A stretch of DNA of 64,000 nt from Bradyrhizobium sp. cir1. GTDB lineage: Bacteria; Pseudomonadota; Alphaproteobacteria; Rhizobiales; Xanthobacteraceae. Below the pieces are notes generated by a model, which saw only the letters and a program-made list of their open reading frames with translations, was not told where the DNA came from and did no database searches. Both the position numbers and the translations under genes were made by a program. The stretch lies in contig NZ_JACIHE010000015.1 in assembly GCF_014198245.1 (NCBI RefSeq), forward strand, positions 62,001 through 126,000, given 5' to 3'. Of this stretch, positions 24,175 to 32,829 are shown one piece after another (positions within the stretch are counted from its first letter, which is position 1; each line of letters starts with the position of its first letter).

Positions 24175-25098
24175 TCAGGTGAATTTGGCGCCGGCCTTCA
24201 GCGGAACGCCGCGCAAAAAGTCCGCGGCCTGCATCCGGGCCTTGCCTTCGCGCTGCAGCTCGATGATGCGGATCGCGCCCTCGCCGCAGGCGATGGTGAG
24301 GAGGTCGTCGAGCACCTCGCCGGGCGCGCCCGCCCCCTTCGCCAGCTCGCAGCGCAGGATCTTGACGCGCGCGCTCTCGAGCTCGGCCCAGGCGCCGGGA
24401 AACGGCGACAGGCCGTGGATGTGGCGCAGCACCGCGCGGGCCGGCTTGCTCCAGTCGATCCGGGCCTCGGCCTTGTCGATCTTGGCGGCGTAAGTGATGC
24501 CGTCTTCGCCCTGCGTCTTGAGCTGGAGCCCGCCGCGGGCGAGCGCGGCCATGGCACGGACCATCAGGTCGGCGCCGAGGCGGGAGAGACGGTCATGCAG
24601 GTCGCGCGCGGTCATGGTGTCGGTGATTGGAAGGCGCTCGGCCATGGCGACGTCTCCGGTGTCGAGGCCGACATCCATCTTCATCACCATGACGCCGCTC
24701 TCGGCATCGCCTGCCATGATCGCGCGATTGATGGGGGCAGCGCCGCGCCAGCGCGGCAGGAGCGAGGCGTGCAGATTGTAGCAGCCGAGCTTCGGCGCAT
24801 CGAGGATCGCCTGCGGCAGGATCATGCCATAGGCGACGACGACGGCCGCATCCGCATCGAACGCGCTGAATTCGTCGAGCGCCTCCGGCGTCTTCAGCGT
24901 CTTCGGCGTCAGCACGGGAATGCCGAGTTTTCGCGCCGCTTCCTCCACAGGCGTCGGCTGCAATTGCAGGCCGCGTCGCCCGCCCGGCTTCGGCGCACGC
25001 GTATAGACCGCCGCGATCTCATGGCCATGCGCGACCAGCTCGAGCAGCGTCGGCACGGAGAAATCGGGCGTGCCCATGAAGATGAGGCGGAGGGGCAT
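24175..25098 (-). CDS. fmt: Methionyl-tRNA formyltransferase
   Basis: A 307-residue enzyme that formylates initiator Met-tRNA using 10-formyl-tetrahydrofolate. The N-terminal Rossmann domain starts MPLRLIFMGTPDFSVP; the active site shows NLHASLLPRWRGAAPI and the metal/substrate segment MDVGLDTGDV. The C-terminal OB-like domain ends FLRGVPLKAGAKF. It lies 12 bp after def, with which it forms the usual initiation pair. Confidence 0.97.
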   Translation of the reverse strand: MPLRLIFMGTPDFSVPTLLELVAHGHEIAAVYTRAPKPGGRRGLQLQPTPVEEAARKLGIPVLTPKTLKTPEALDEFSAFDADAAVVVAYGMILPQAILDAPKLGCYNLHASLLPRWRGAAPINRAIMAGDAESGVMVMKMDVGLDTGDVAMAERLPITDTMTARDLHDRLSRLGADLMVRAMAALARGGLQLKTQGEDGITYAAKIDKAEARIDWSKPARAVLRHIHGLSPFPGAWAELESARVKILRCELAKGAGAPGEVLDDLLTIACGEGAIRIIELQREGKARMQAADFLRGVPLKAGAKFT

Positions 25099-25110
25099 CG
25101 ACGAAGAACC

Positions 25111-25638
25111 CTACTCCCCCGCGCGCTTGGCGGCTTTCTCGAACTTCTTCATCACACGGTCGCGTTTGAGCTTCGACAGATAGTCGACGAACAGCACGCC
25201 GTTGAGATGGTCGATCTCGTGCTGGATGCAGGTGGCATAGAGGCCTTCGGCGTCCTCCTCGTGCACCTTGCCGTCGAGATCGATGAAGCGCACGCGCACC
25301 TTCGCGGGACGTTCGACCTCCTCGTAATATTCGGGGATCGAGAGGCAGCCTTCCTCATAAACTGAGAGCTCCTCGGAGGAGGCGAGTATCTCTGGATTGA
25401 TGAAGACGCGCGGCTCGTGCTTGGTCTCGCCGCTCTCGTCGCGCTTGGCGAGATCCATGGTGATCAGTCGCAGCGGCTGCGCGACCTGGATCGCCGCCAG
25501 GCCGATGCCGGGCGCCTCGTACATGGTCTCGAACATGTCGTCGGCAAGCTTGCGGATCTCCGAAGTGACCTTCTCGATCGGCTTGGAGACTAGGCGCAGC
25601 TGCTTGTCGGGCAGGATGATGATTTCTCGTAGGGCCAT
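25111..25638 (-). CDS. def: Peptide deformylase
   Basis: A 175-residue metal hydrolase that removes the N-formyl group from nascent proteins. All three motifs are present: GIGLAAIQV near residue 45, EGCLSIP with metal-binding Cys98, and QHEIDHLNG with His140, Glu141 and His144. First gene of the def-fmt-truA unit; divergent from rmuC across a 170-bp gap that includes a fairly AT-rich stretch near 25690-25740. Confidence 0.97.
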   Translation of the reverse strand: MALREIIILPDKQLRLVSKPIEKVTSEIRKLADDMFETMYEAPGIGLAAIQVAQPLRLITMDLAKRDESGETKHEPRVFINPEILASSEELSVYEEGCLSIPEYYEEVERPAKVRVRFIDLDGKVHEEDAEGLYATCIQHEIDHLNGVLFVDYLSKLKRDRVMKKFEKAAKRAGE

Positions 25639-25809
25639 GGCCGCGATTTAAGCCCCGCGCCGGGTGCGGTCAATGCGGCGAGGAACCCCGTTAACCCTCC
25701 GCTAACCATAAAACTTCAGGTTTCGTTAGCCATAAAAATTAGGGGGCGGTTAACCGATGGCGTTCCCTCTTCGTTCGCGCCGGCCTGCGAATCGGTTAGA
25801 ACGGCTGGC

Positions 25810-27009
25810 ATGAACGAGATCATTGTCATGCTGGGCGACTGGCCGGTGCGCACCATCGACGCGCTGATCGGCTTCGGCGCGCTCGTCCTCATCCTGCTGG
25901 TTGTGATTGCGGTCGTGATCGCGCGATCGGGGCGGCGCGGCGCGGAACTCGCCATGGCGCACGCGATTCGGGCCGACGAGCTCGAGGAGCGTCTCGCCCA
26001 GGTGCTGCGCGCCCAGAGCGAGGCCTCGGGCCGGGTCGACGCCATGACCCAGGCGCTGGCCGGCCGCCAGGCCGAGATGGCGCGAGCCGTCAACGAGCGG
26101 CTGGATTCGGTCACCCACCGCGTCGGCCAGTCCATGGAACATTCGACCCGCAACACCATGGAGAGCCTGCGAGCCCTGCACGAGCGGCTCGGCATCATCG
26201 ACAGCGCGCACAAGAATCTCACCGACCTGACCACGCAGGTGACGACGTTGCGCGATGTGCTCGCCAACAAGCAGTCGCGCGGCGCCTTCGGCCAGGCGCG
26301 GATGGAGGCGATCGTCCAGGACGGCCTTCCCAAGGGCTCCTACGAGTTCCAATTCACGCTCTCGACGGGCAAGCGCCCGGACTGCGTCGTGTTCCTCCCC
26401 GACCAGCGCCCGCTCTGCATTGACGCCAAATTTCCGCTGGAGGCGATGACGGCGCTGCACGACGCCCGCACCGACGAGGAACGCCGCGTTGCCACGCAGC
26501 GCCTGCGCGGCGACGTGATGAAGCATGTCAGCGACATCGCCGAAAAGTATCTCGTCACCGGCGAGACCCAGGAGATGGCGTTGATGTTCGTGCCGTCGGA
26601 ATCGGTCTACGCGGAAATCCACGACGGCTTCGACGACGTGATCCAGAAGGCCTACCGCGCCCGCGTCGTGCTGGTATCGCCCTCGCTGCTGATGCTGGCG
26701 ATCCAGGTGATGCAGCAGATCATGAAGGACGCGCGCATGCGCGATGCCGCTGACCAGATCCGCACCGAGGTGATCAAGCTCGGCGACGACCTCGGCCGCC
26801 TGCGCGACCGCGTTCTGAAGCTGCAGAAGCATTTTGCCGACGTCAACGAGGACGTGCGCCAGGTGCTGATCTCCGCCGACAAGATCGAGAAGCGCGCGGG
26901 GCGAATCGAGGAGCTCGATTTCAGCAAGACCGATGCAGCGGAAGGACCGAAGCTGGTGGCAACCGGCGCGGGCGAGCTGTTTCCGAGGAAGCTCCAGGCG
27001 GGGGAGTGA
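25810..27009 (+). CDS. rmuC: RmuC family DNA recombination protein
   Basis: A 399-residue protein: one N-terminal membrane helix (ALVLILLVVIAVVIA), a coiled coil to about residue 140, then the RmuC nuclease-like domain (PDCVVFLPDQRPLCIDAKFPLEAM with the Asp-x-Lys of a PD-(D/E)xK fold) and a second coiled coil (VIKLGDDLGRLRDRVLKLQKHF). RmuC limits short-inverted-repeat recombination in E. coli and has been linked to phage and plasmid defence in some hosts. Monocistronic here. Confidence 0.92.
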   Translation: MNEIIVMLGDWPVRTIDALIGFGALVLILLVVIAVVIARSGRRGAELAMAHAIRADELEERLAQVLRAQSEASGRVDAMTQALAGRQAEMARAVNERLDSVTHRVGQSMEHSTRNTMESLRALHERLGIIDSAHKNLTDLTTQVTTLRDVLANKQSRGAFGQARMEAIVQDGLPKGSYEFQFTLSTGKRPDCVVFLPDQRPLCIDAKFPLEAMTALHDARTDEERRVATQRLRGDVMKHVSDIAEKYLVTGETQEMALMFVPSESVYAEIHDGFDDVIQKAYRARVVLVSPSLLMLAIQVMQQIMKDARMRDAADQIRTEVIKLGDDLGRLRDRVLKLQKHFADVNEDVRQVLISADKIEKRAGRIEELDFSKTDAAEGPKLVATGAGELFPRKLQAGE

Positions 27010-27022
27010 GATTCGGGCACAC

Positions 27023-27126
27023 TGTCATGCCACGCGAAGGCGGGGCATCCAGTACGCCGTGACAGTCGTTGTTGAATTGAGGTGCTGGTGAGTACTGGAT
27101 CGTCCGCCTTCGCGGACGATGACACC
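27023..27126. repeat. Palindromic repeat, family A, copy 3
   Basis: Left hairpin GCCACGCGAAGGCGGGGC (one mismatch in the stem), ATCCAGTACGCCG, a variable middle, then TACTGGATCGTCCGCCTTCG closing as GCGGACGATGACACC. It ends 14 bp before the GIY-YIG start codon; its right arm is identical over 34 bases to that of copy 4 on the other side of that gene. Confidence 0.9.
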
Positions 27127-27140
27127 GTTGGGGTGGTCGT

Positions 27141-27440
27141 ATGGGCGGACGCCATTACTACGTCTACATTCTCGCCAGCAAGATCGGCGGCACGCTGTAC
27201 ATAGGCGTGACAAACGACCTCATTCGCCGAGTGGCCGAGCACAAGTCAAAGCTCATCGAGAGCTTCACGGAGAAGTACGACGTCGCCCGGCTTGTCTACT
27301 TCGAGCAGTTCGATGATCCCGAGAACGCGATCAAACGAGAGAAGCGGCTCAAGTGGAATAGGGCCTGGAAGGTCCGTCTGATCGAGAAAGAGAACCCGAA
27401 TTGGGATGATCTTTATGCTGGGATAGCAGGGCCTCCATAA
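27141..27440 (+). CDS. GIY-YIG nuclease family protein (UPF0213 type)
   Basis: A 99-residue protein that is nothing but a GIY-YIG domain. It starts with HYYVYILASKIGGTLYIGVT, carrying the two-part YVY...YIG signature, then Arg in NDLIRRVAEHK, catalytic-type residues in the helix YFEQFDDPENAIKREKRLK, and a basic WNRAWKVRLIEKENP tail ending DWDDLY-like. Free-standing single-domain nucleases of this kind are numerous in rhizobia; their targets are unknown. It lies exactly between two family A palindromes in the same orientation (14 bp and 3 bp away), which suggests a link to the spread or processing of those repeats. Confidence 0.9.
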   Translation: MGGRHYYVYILASKIGGTLYIGVTNDLIRRVAEHKSKLIESFTEKYDVARLVYFEQFDDPENAIKREKRLKWNRAWKVRLIEKENPNWDDLYAGIAGPP

Positions 27441-27443
27441 CGC

Positions 27444-27547
27444 CATCATACCCCGCGAAGGCGGGGTATCCAGTACGCCGCGGCGGCTGTGATTGAACCG
27501 AGACGCTGGTGGTTACTGGATCGTCCGCCTTCGCGGACGATGACACC
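27444..27547. repeat. Palindromic repeat, family A, copy 4
   Basis: Left hairpin TACCCCGCGAAGGCGGGGTA, ATCCAGTACGCCG, variable middle, then TACTGGATCGTCCGCCTTCG and GCGGACGATGACACCGAGG. It starts 3 bp after the GIY-YIG stop codon. Confidence 0.9.
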
Positions 27548-27622
27548 GAGGATGTTGAAAGCTCTCCCGTCTCATCAGCTACAGCGAGAGTCTTTTCCCC
27601 CAGAATCTGCTAACACCACCCC

Positions 27623-28987
27623 ATGACCGCTCCCGACGCGACCTCTTCCGCCGCGACCGCCGCCCCTGCGCCCTCCTGGCGCGAGAGCCTTGCCGTCTAC
27701 CTGCAACCGCGGGTGCTGATCGTGCTGTTCCTCGGCTTCTCCTCGGGGCTGCCGCTGGCATTGTCGGGCTCGACACTGCTGGTGTGGATGCGCGAGGCCG
27801 GGGTCGATCTCAAGACCATCGGGCTGTTCGCGCTGGTCGGCACGCCCTACACGCTGAAGTTCCTGTGGGCGCCGCTGGTCGATGCGCTGCATGTGCCGCT
27901 GTTCACCCGCGCCTTCGGGCGGCGGCGCGGCTGGCTGGTGTTCTCGCAAGCCCTGCTGATCGTCGCGATCCTGCTGCTGGCGATGACCGATCCCGCACGC
28001 TCGCCGTTCTATGTCGCGCTCGGCGCGCTGCTGGTGGCGACCACGTCATCGACGCAGGACATTGTGGTCGACGCCTTCCGCGTCGAGAGCCTGCCCGAGA
28101 GCGAGCAGGCCGCCGGCATGGCGGCTTACGTCGCGGCCTATCGCATCGGCATGCTGGTCTCGACCGCGGGCGCGCTGTTCATCGTCTCCGGCTTCGAGAG
28201 CACCGGTCTCACCCGCACCTCGGCGTGGATGTGGGGCTATGTGGTGATGGCAGCGATGGTGCTGATCGGGACGATCACGGCGCTGGTCGCGACCGAGCCC
28301 GAGCAATCGGTGCGGGCCGAGGCGGCGACGCAGAAAGAGACCGCATTTACGCGCGTGCTGCACGCGGCGATCGGCGCCTTCTCGGAATTTTTGACGCGCA
28401 AGGACGCGCTCGCGGCGCTCGCCTTCGTGGTGCTGTTCAAGTTCACCGACGCCTTCTCGGGCACGATGACGGCGCCGTTCGTGATCGACCTCGGCTTCAC
28501 CCGCAACGACTATGCGGCGATCGTGAAGGGCGTAGGCCTCGCTGCGACCCTGATCGGCGGCTTTGCCGGCGGCTTTGTCGCGCGGCGCTACTCGCTGGCG
28601 ACTTCGCTCTGGATCGGCGGCGTGGTGCAGGCGCTCGCCAATCTGTCCTTCTCCTGGCTCGCAGTGGTCGGCACCAACCAATGGGCGCTGGCGTTCGCCA
28701 TCTGCGCCGAGAACTTCACCAGTGCCATCGGCACCGTGATCTTCGTCGCCTACCTTTCGGCGCTGTGCCAGAATCCGCTGCACACGGCGACGCAATATGC
28801 GCTGCTCACCGCGCTCGCGGCGGTGGGGCGGACATATCTGTCATCGAGTGCAGGCTATGTTGCGGAGACGACCGGCTGGCCGCTGTTCTTCGTGATCTGC
28901 GTGCTGGTGGCGATCCCGAGCCTGATGCTGCTGACGTACTTGCAGAAGCGCGGGCACTTTGAGGCGCTGGGGCCGGTGAGGGTGTAG
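27623..28987 (+). CDS. AmpG-like MFS permease
   Basis: A 454-residue, 12-helix transporter. The start SWRESLAVYLQPRVLIVLFL, the LPLALSGSTLLVWMREAGVDL segment, TPYTLKFLWAPLVD and STQDIVVDAFRVE are strong AmpG-family marks. AmpG imports anhydro-muropeptides released from the cell wall for recycling and, in some bacteria, feeds beta-lactamase induction. It ends with QKRGHFEALG. Monocistronic between palindromes; no ampD/ampR neighbour is seen. Confidence 0.9.
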   Translation: MTAPDATSSAATAAPAPSWRESLAVYLQPRVLIVLFLGFSSGLPLALSGSTLLVWMREAGVDLKTIGLFALVGTPYTLKFLWAPLVDALHVPLFTRAFGRRRGWLVFSQALLIVAILLLAMTDPARSPFYVALGALLVATTSSTQDIVVDAFRVESLPESEQAAGMAAYVAAYRIGMLVSTAGALFIVSGFESTGLTRTSAWMWGYVVMAAMVLIGTITALVATEPEQSVRAEAATQKETAFTRVLHAAIGAFSEFLTRKDALAALAFVVLFKFTDAFSGTMTAPFVIDLGFTRNDYAAIVKGVGLAATLIGGFAGGFVARRYSLATSLWIGGVVQALANLSFSWLAVVGTNQWALAFAICAENFTSAIGTVIFVAYLSALCQNPLHTATQYALLTALAAVGRTYLSSSAGYVAETTGWPLFFVICVLVAIPSLMLLTYLQKRGHFEALGPVRV

Positions 28988-29003
28988 GCTCCCGTCTCTC
29001 CTC

Positions 29004-29090
29004 CGTCATTGCGAGCGAAGCGAAGCAATCCAGACTGTCACCGGAGAAACAGTCTGGATTGCTTCGTCGCAAGGGCTCCTCGCAATGACG
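29004..29090. repeat. Palindromic repeat, family B, copy 2
   Basis: CGTCATTGCGAGCGAAGCGA, then GCAATCCAGACTGT, a short loop, ACAGTCTGGATTGC and TCCTCGCAATGACG. It lies between the ends of two convergent genes. Confidence 0.9.
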
Positions 29091-29112
29091 ACGGAGAGAG
29101 CGAACCGTCCCC

Positions 29113-29550
29113 CTACTGCTTCTTGATCAAACTCCACTTCGTGATCACGGCCTCGCTCATCTGGCCGGGATCGCTGGCGCAGGCGACCTCGTCGACCTTG
29201 ACCGAGATCTCCTTGCCGACGAAGGATTTCAGCTGCGTGGCCTGCGCGTCGCTGGAGGTGACCAGTTGGAACGTCTCGGGGCCGGTCTCAAGATTGCATA
29301 GCCCGCTCGGCGGCGGCAGACGGCGCGGCTCCGAAGTGATCTGATAGGTCGCGATCCGCTTCCCGGCGTTCTTGACGTCGCGCACCTTCATTGCGTTCAG
29401 TTCACCCGAGAGCACCTCGCCGGTGTTGATCGGCTTGCCGGGCTTGGACGGCGGCGGCGCCGCATCGTCCTGCTGCGCGGAGATGGCCGGCGTCACCAGC
29501 AGCATCATCGTCGCGGCCAAAGCCAAGCGTGTGGCGAAAAGTTTCGTCAT
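29113..29550 (-). CDS. Exported protein of unknown function
   Basis: A 145-residue protein with a signal peptide (residues 7-25, LALAATMMLLVTPAISAQ). The mature part starts with a Pro/Asp-rich linker (DDAAPPPSKPGKP), then a compact domain with two cysteines (GLCNLETGP and VACASDPG). The segment TYQITSEPRRLPPPSGLC resembles no catalytic motif I know. It is downstream of recR on the same strand by 27 bp, so it may be co-transcribed with the dnaX-ybaB-recR group by chance. No function is assigned. Confidence 0.8.
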   Translation of the reverse strand: MTKLFATRLALAATMMLLVTPAISAQQDDAAPPPSKPGKPINTGEVLSGELNAMKVRDVKNAGKRIATYQITSEPRRLPPPSGLCNLETGPETFQLVTSSDAQATQLKSFVGKEISVKVDEVACASDPGQMSEAVITKWSLIKKQ

Positions 29551-29577
29551 GTCGTCCGTTCCGTAAGTTCTGGATAG

Positions 29578-30180
29578 CTAGAACAGGGTCCGCTGCCGCA
29601 TGGCGGCCGATAGCGTACCTTCGTCGAGATAATCAAGCTCGCCGCCGACCGGCACACCATGGGCTAACCGGGTTACTTTTACGTTGGCGTCCTGAAGCAG
29701 GTCGGTGATGTAGTGCGCCGTGGTCTGGCCATCGACGGTGGCATTCAGTGCCAGGATGATTTCGTGCACTTCCGGTGCGTGGGCACGCGCCACCAGCGCG
29801 TCGATGGTGAGGTCCTGCGGGCCGACGCCGTCGAGCGGGGACAATGTCGCACCGAGCACATGATAGCGCCCCTGGGTCGCATTGGCGCGCTCCAGCGCCC
29901 AGAGGTCAGCGACGTCGGCGACGACGACGATAATCGCGGGATCACGCTTGGGGTCGGTGCAGACGGTGCAGGGATTTTGCGTGTCGATGTTGCCGCAGGT
30001 CTTGCAGACCTGGACCTTGTCCAGCGCGACCTGCATGGCGGACGACAGCGGCATCATCAGCGCTTCGCGCTTCTTGATCAGATGCAGCGCTGCGCGCCGC
30101 GCGGAGCGCGGACCGAGGCCCGGCAGCCGCGCGAGAAGCTGGACCAGCCGCTCGATCTCGGGACCCGCAACCGCGCCCAT
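29578..30180 (-). CDS. recR: Recombination protein RecR
   Basis: A 200-residue protein of standard length from the ATG at 30180, one base after the ybaB stop. It has a helix-hairpin-helix (LLARLPGLGPRSARRAALHL), a four-cysteine zinc site (CKTCGNIDTQNPCTVC), and a Toprim domain (IIVVVADVADLWALERA) ending in a Walker-B-like segment. RecR forms a clamp that works with RecO and RecF to load RecA on gapped DNA. Confidence 0.97.
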   Translation of the reverse strand: MGAVAGPEIERLVQLLARLPGLGPRSARRAALHLIKKREALMMPLSSAMQVALDKVQVCKTCGNIDTQNPCTVCTDPKRDPAIIVVVADVADLWALERANATQGRYHVLGATLSPLDGVGPQDLTIDALVARAHAPEVHEIILALNATVDGQTTAHYITDLLQDANVKVTRLAHGVPVGGELDYLDEGTLSAAMRQRTLF

Positions 30181-30181
30181 G

Positions 30182-30502
30182 TTACTGGCCGAACAGCCCC
30201 GGCGGCAGACCGAGCCCGCCAGTGAGCGACTGCATCTTGTCCTGCACCGCCGTTTCCGCCTTGCGGCGGGCATCGCCAAGCGCCGTGACGAGCAGGTCTT
30301 CCAGCACCTCACGCTCCTCCGGCTTCATCAGCGAGGGGTCGATCTTGATGCCTTTGACGTCCATCTTGGCGGTCATGCGCACGGCGACGAGACCGCCTCC
30401 GGAGGTGCCTTCAACCTCCACATTGGCGAGCTGCTCCTGCATCTCCTGCATCTTGGATTGCAGTTGCGCCGCCTGCTTCATCATGCCGAGAAAATCAGCC
30501 AT
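30182..30502 (-). CDS. YbaB/EbfC nucleoid-associated protein
   Basis: A 106-residue protein from the ATG at 30502. It has the family layout: an N-terminal helix MADFLGMMKQAAQLQSKMQE, a two-strand TSGGGLVAVRMTAKMDVKGIKID core and a C-terminal helix AVQDKMQSLTGG. Homodimers bind DNA. Its place between dnaX and recR is conserved across bacteria and suggests a role with replication repair. Confidence 0.96.
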   Translation of the reverse strand: MADFLGMMKQAAQLQSKMQEMQEQLANVEVEGTSGGGLVAVRMTAKMDVKGIKIDPSLMKPEEREVLEDLLVTALGDARRKAETAVQDKMQSLTGGLGLPPGLFGQ

Positions 30503-30617
30503 GGGTCGGGTGTCCTTGAAAAGAATCCTAAGGCGCAATGTATCATCATCGCGCCCTAGCATGGTTGTTTGCGCATGATCTTGTCGGAAAACCGCTTCGC
30601 ACTTTTCCGGATCATGC

Positions 30618-32456
30618 TCAGAGATCGTCGCCGTCGGAACCGTCGGGCGGATCGTCACTGCCATAGTCCGCGTTAATATTGGATTCCGGCGCCTCGGGGG
30701 CAAGCCTGCGGACCTCGACGACCTTCGCCCCGGGGAAGCGCGACAGCACCTCCTGCACGCGCGGGTCGGCTTCGGCGGTACGCGCATGCTCCTGCTTGGC
30801 GGCCTGGTTCACCGAGCGCAGTGTCGGCTGGCCCTGCTCGTTCGAGACGATCACCGTCCAGCGCCGGCCGGTCCACAGCTCGAACTTCTTCGCAAGCTCC
30901 GAGATCATGGTCTTGGAGGCGTTGGGCTCGAGCGCGACCTCGAGCCGGCCCTCCTCGAAACGGACGAGGCGCATGTCGCCCTCGAGCGCGCCCTTGGTCA
31001 TGAGGTCGCGCTTCTGGCCGGCGAGCGCCACGAGCTGGGCGAAGCTGGTGATGCGCAGCTGGGGCGCGGCGCCTTGCGGATCGGGCGCGGGCGCCGCCAT
31101 CTGCGGACGGGCCGCGCCACCGAACGCTGATGGCGACGATGTCGGCATACGAACGGGCGTAGCAGACGCAACCGGCGCTGCAGAAGCAACCGGTGCGGCC
31201 GGCGCGCTGCCGCGCGCAGCACCGCCGCCGTTCACGACCGGCGAGCCGCCGCCGTTCTGCTCCAGCATCCTGATCGCTTCGTCCGGCGTCGGCAGGTCGG
31301 CGACATAGGCGATGCGCACCAGCACCATCTCGGCGGCCGCGGCCGGACGCGTCGCGGCCTGCACCTCGGTGATGCCCTTGAGCAGCATCTGCCACATCCG
31401 CGACAGCACGCGCATCGAGATCTTCGAGGCGAAATCCCTCGCGCGCACGCGCTCGGTCTCGCCATAGGCGACGTTGTCGGCGGTTGCCGGCACGATCTTC
31501 ACGCGGGTGACGAAATTGACGAATTCGGCAAGGTCGGAGAGCACCACGATCGGGTCGGCGCCGACGTCGTATTGATCGCGGAACTCCTTGAAGGCGGCGG
31601 CGATGTCGCCGCGCACCAGCGAATCGAAGAGGTCGATGACGCGGGTGCGGTCGGCAAGGCCCAGCATCTGCCTGACGGCGTCGGCCTTCACCTGGCCCGC
31701 GGCATGCGCGATCGCCTGGTCGAGCAGCGACAGCGAATCACGCACCGAGCCTTCCGCGGCGCGCGCGATGATGCCGAGCGCTTCGGGCTCGATCTCGACG
31801 CTTTCCTTGGCGGCGATGTTGGCGAGGTGCTTCATCAGCACGTCGGCCTCGACGCGGCGGAGATCAAAACGCTGGCAGCGCGACAGCACCGTGACCGGAA
31901 CCTTGCGGATCTCCGTCGTCGCAAACACGAACTTGGCGTGCTCCGGCGGTTCCTCAAGCGTCTTCAGGAAGGCGTTGAACGCCGCCGTCGACAGCATGTG
32001 GACTTCGTCGATGATGTAGACCTTGTAGCGGGCGCTGGCCGGCGCATAGCGCACACTGTCATTGATCTGGCGGACGTCGTCGACGCCGGTGTGCGAGGCC
32101 GCGTCCATCTCCAGCACGTCCATGTGCCGGCTTTCCATGATCGCCTGGCAATGCACGCCCAGCGTCGGCATGTGGATGGTCGGCCCCTGGATCGAGCCGT
32201 CCGGCATCTCGTAGTTGAGCGCGCGGGCCAGGATGCGCGCAGTGGTGGTCTTGCCGACGCCGCGGACGCCGGTGAGGATCCAGGCCTGCGGAATGCGCCC
32301 GGTCTCGAACGCATTGGAGACAGTGCGGACCACGGCCTCCTGGCCGATCAGGTCGTCAAAGCTGGAAGGACGGTACTTGCGCGCCAGGACCCGGTAAGGC
32401 GCATTGCCGGCCGGGCCGGCGCTATCAGGATTGGGAGGGGCGCCAGCGTCGGTCAT
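30618..32456 (-). CDS. dnaX: DNA polymerase III subunits gamma/tau
   Basis: A 612-residue clamp-loader ATPase from the ATG at 32456 (MTDAGAPPNP); a longer reading would run back through the SRP RNA gene and is rejected. Walker A is GVRGVGKTTTA; the Walker B/DExx segment is YIIDEVHMLS; sensor 1 is FATTEIRKVP, and SRC motif is LSRCQRFDL. The usual four-cysteine zinc knuckle after Walker A is reduced to a single Cys in GVHCQAIME. The C-terminal third is Ala/Pro-rich linker plus a tau-like domain ending in an acidic tail (DDPPDGSDGDDL). No slippery heptamer was noticed, but I did not scan rigorously. Confidence 0.96.
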   Translation of the reverse strand: MTDAGAPPNPDSAGPAGNAPYRVLARKYRPSSFDDLIGQEAVVRTVSNAFETGRIPQAWILTGVRGVGKTTTARILARALNYEMPDGSIQGPTIHMPTLGVHCQAIMESRHMDVLEMDAASHTGVDDVRQINDSVRYAPASARYKVYIIDEVHMLSTAAFNAFLKTLEEPPEHAKFVFATTEIRKVPVTVLSRCQRFDLRRVEADVLMKHLANIAAKESVEIEPEALGIIARAAEGSVRDSLSLLDQAIAHAAGQVKADAVRQMLGLADRTRVIDLFDSLVRGDIAAAFKEFRDQYDVGADPIVVLSDLAEFVNFVTRVKIVPATADNVAYGETERVRARDFASKISMRVLSRMWQMLLKGITEVQAATRPAAAAEMVLVRIAYVADLPTPDEAIRMLEQNGGGSPVVNGGGAARGSAPAAPVASAAPVASATPVRMPTSSPSAFGGAARPQMAAPAPDPQGAAPQLRITSFAQLVALAGQKRDLMTKGALEGDMRLVRFEEGRLEVALEPNASKTMISELAKKFELWTGRRWTVIVSNEQGQPTLRSVNQAAKQEHARTAEADPRVQEVLSRFPGAKVVEVRRLAPEAPESNINADYGSDDPPDGSDGDDL

Positions 32457-32549
32457 CGGTCGATCCGCAATGAAATCTCTCTCGGCCGGCTTTTGCGGAA
32501 AGGAGCGCGCTGGCGGGGAGCCCGCCGGCGCAATTCGCTCGAAAAACAG

Positions 32550-32653
32550 GTAGGAGACTGACGAGCGACCCGATCCGGACCTCGTTAGGGCTGCTTCCTT
32601 CCGGACCTGACCCGGTTGGCGAGTGGCTCGTCCACCGCCAATCTCCCGGTCCC
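32550..32653 (-). ncRNA. ffs: Signal recognition particle RNA, bacterial small form (4.5S)
   Basis: On the minus strand the conserved SRP RNA tip is intact: GGGTCAGGTCCGGAAGGAAG followed by CAGCCC, that is the GGAA tetraloop closed by TCC/GGA and the asymmetric CAGG/AGCA loop that binds Ffh. CTCG and CGAG flank it, and an outer GGAGATT (near 32646) pairs with AGTCTCC (32553-32559). Length is about 100 nt; ends are estimated from the pairing. It lies about 95 bp upstream of dnaX in the same direction, a common alphaproteobacterial order. Confidence 0.95.
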
Positions 32654-32829
32654 TATTTGGGGCCAAAGGGAGCGGAAAGCAAGCGGGTATCGGTTTGAAC
32701 AGGTTGAGTTTGCCCAGCATCCGGGCAATTTTCGGCCTGCCCAGCCGATAGGCTGTGCTTTCACTGACGGGACCACCTTGCTAAGAACGCCGCCGGAACT
32801 CCACCCAACCAGAAAAGCGATTGATCCCA

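Noticed and set aside
32457..32720. An 88-residue N-terminal extension of DnaX
   Set aside because: It passes through the SRP RNA gene and lacks conservation with DnaX proteins; MTDAGAPP at 32456 is the better start.
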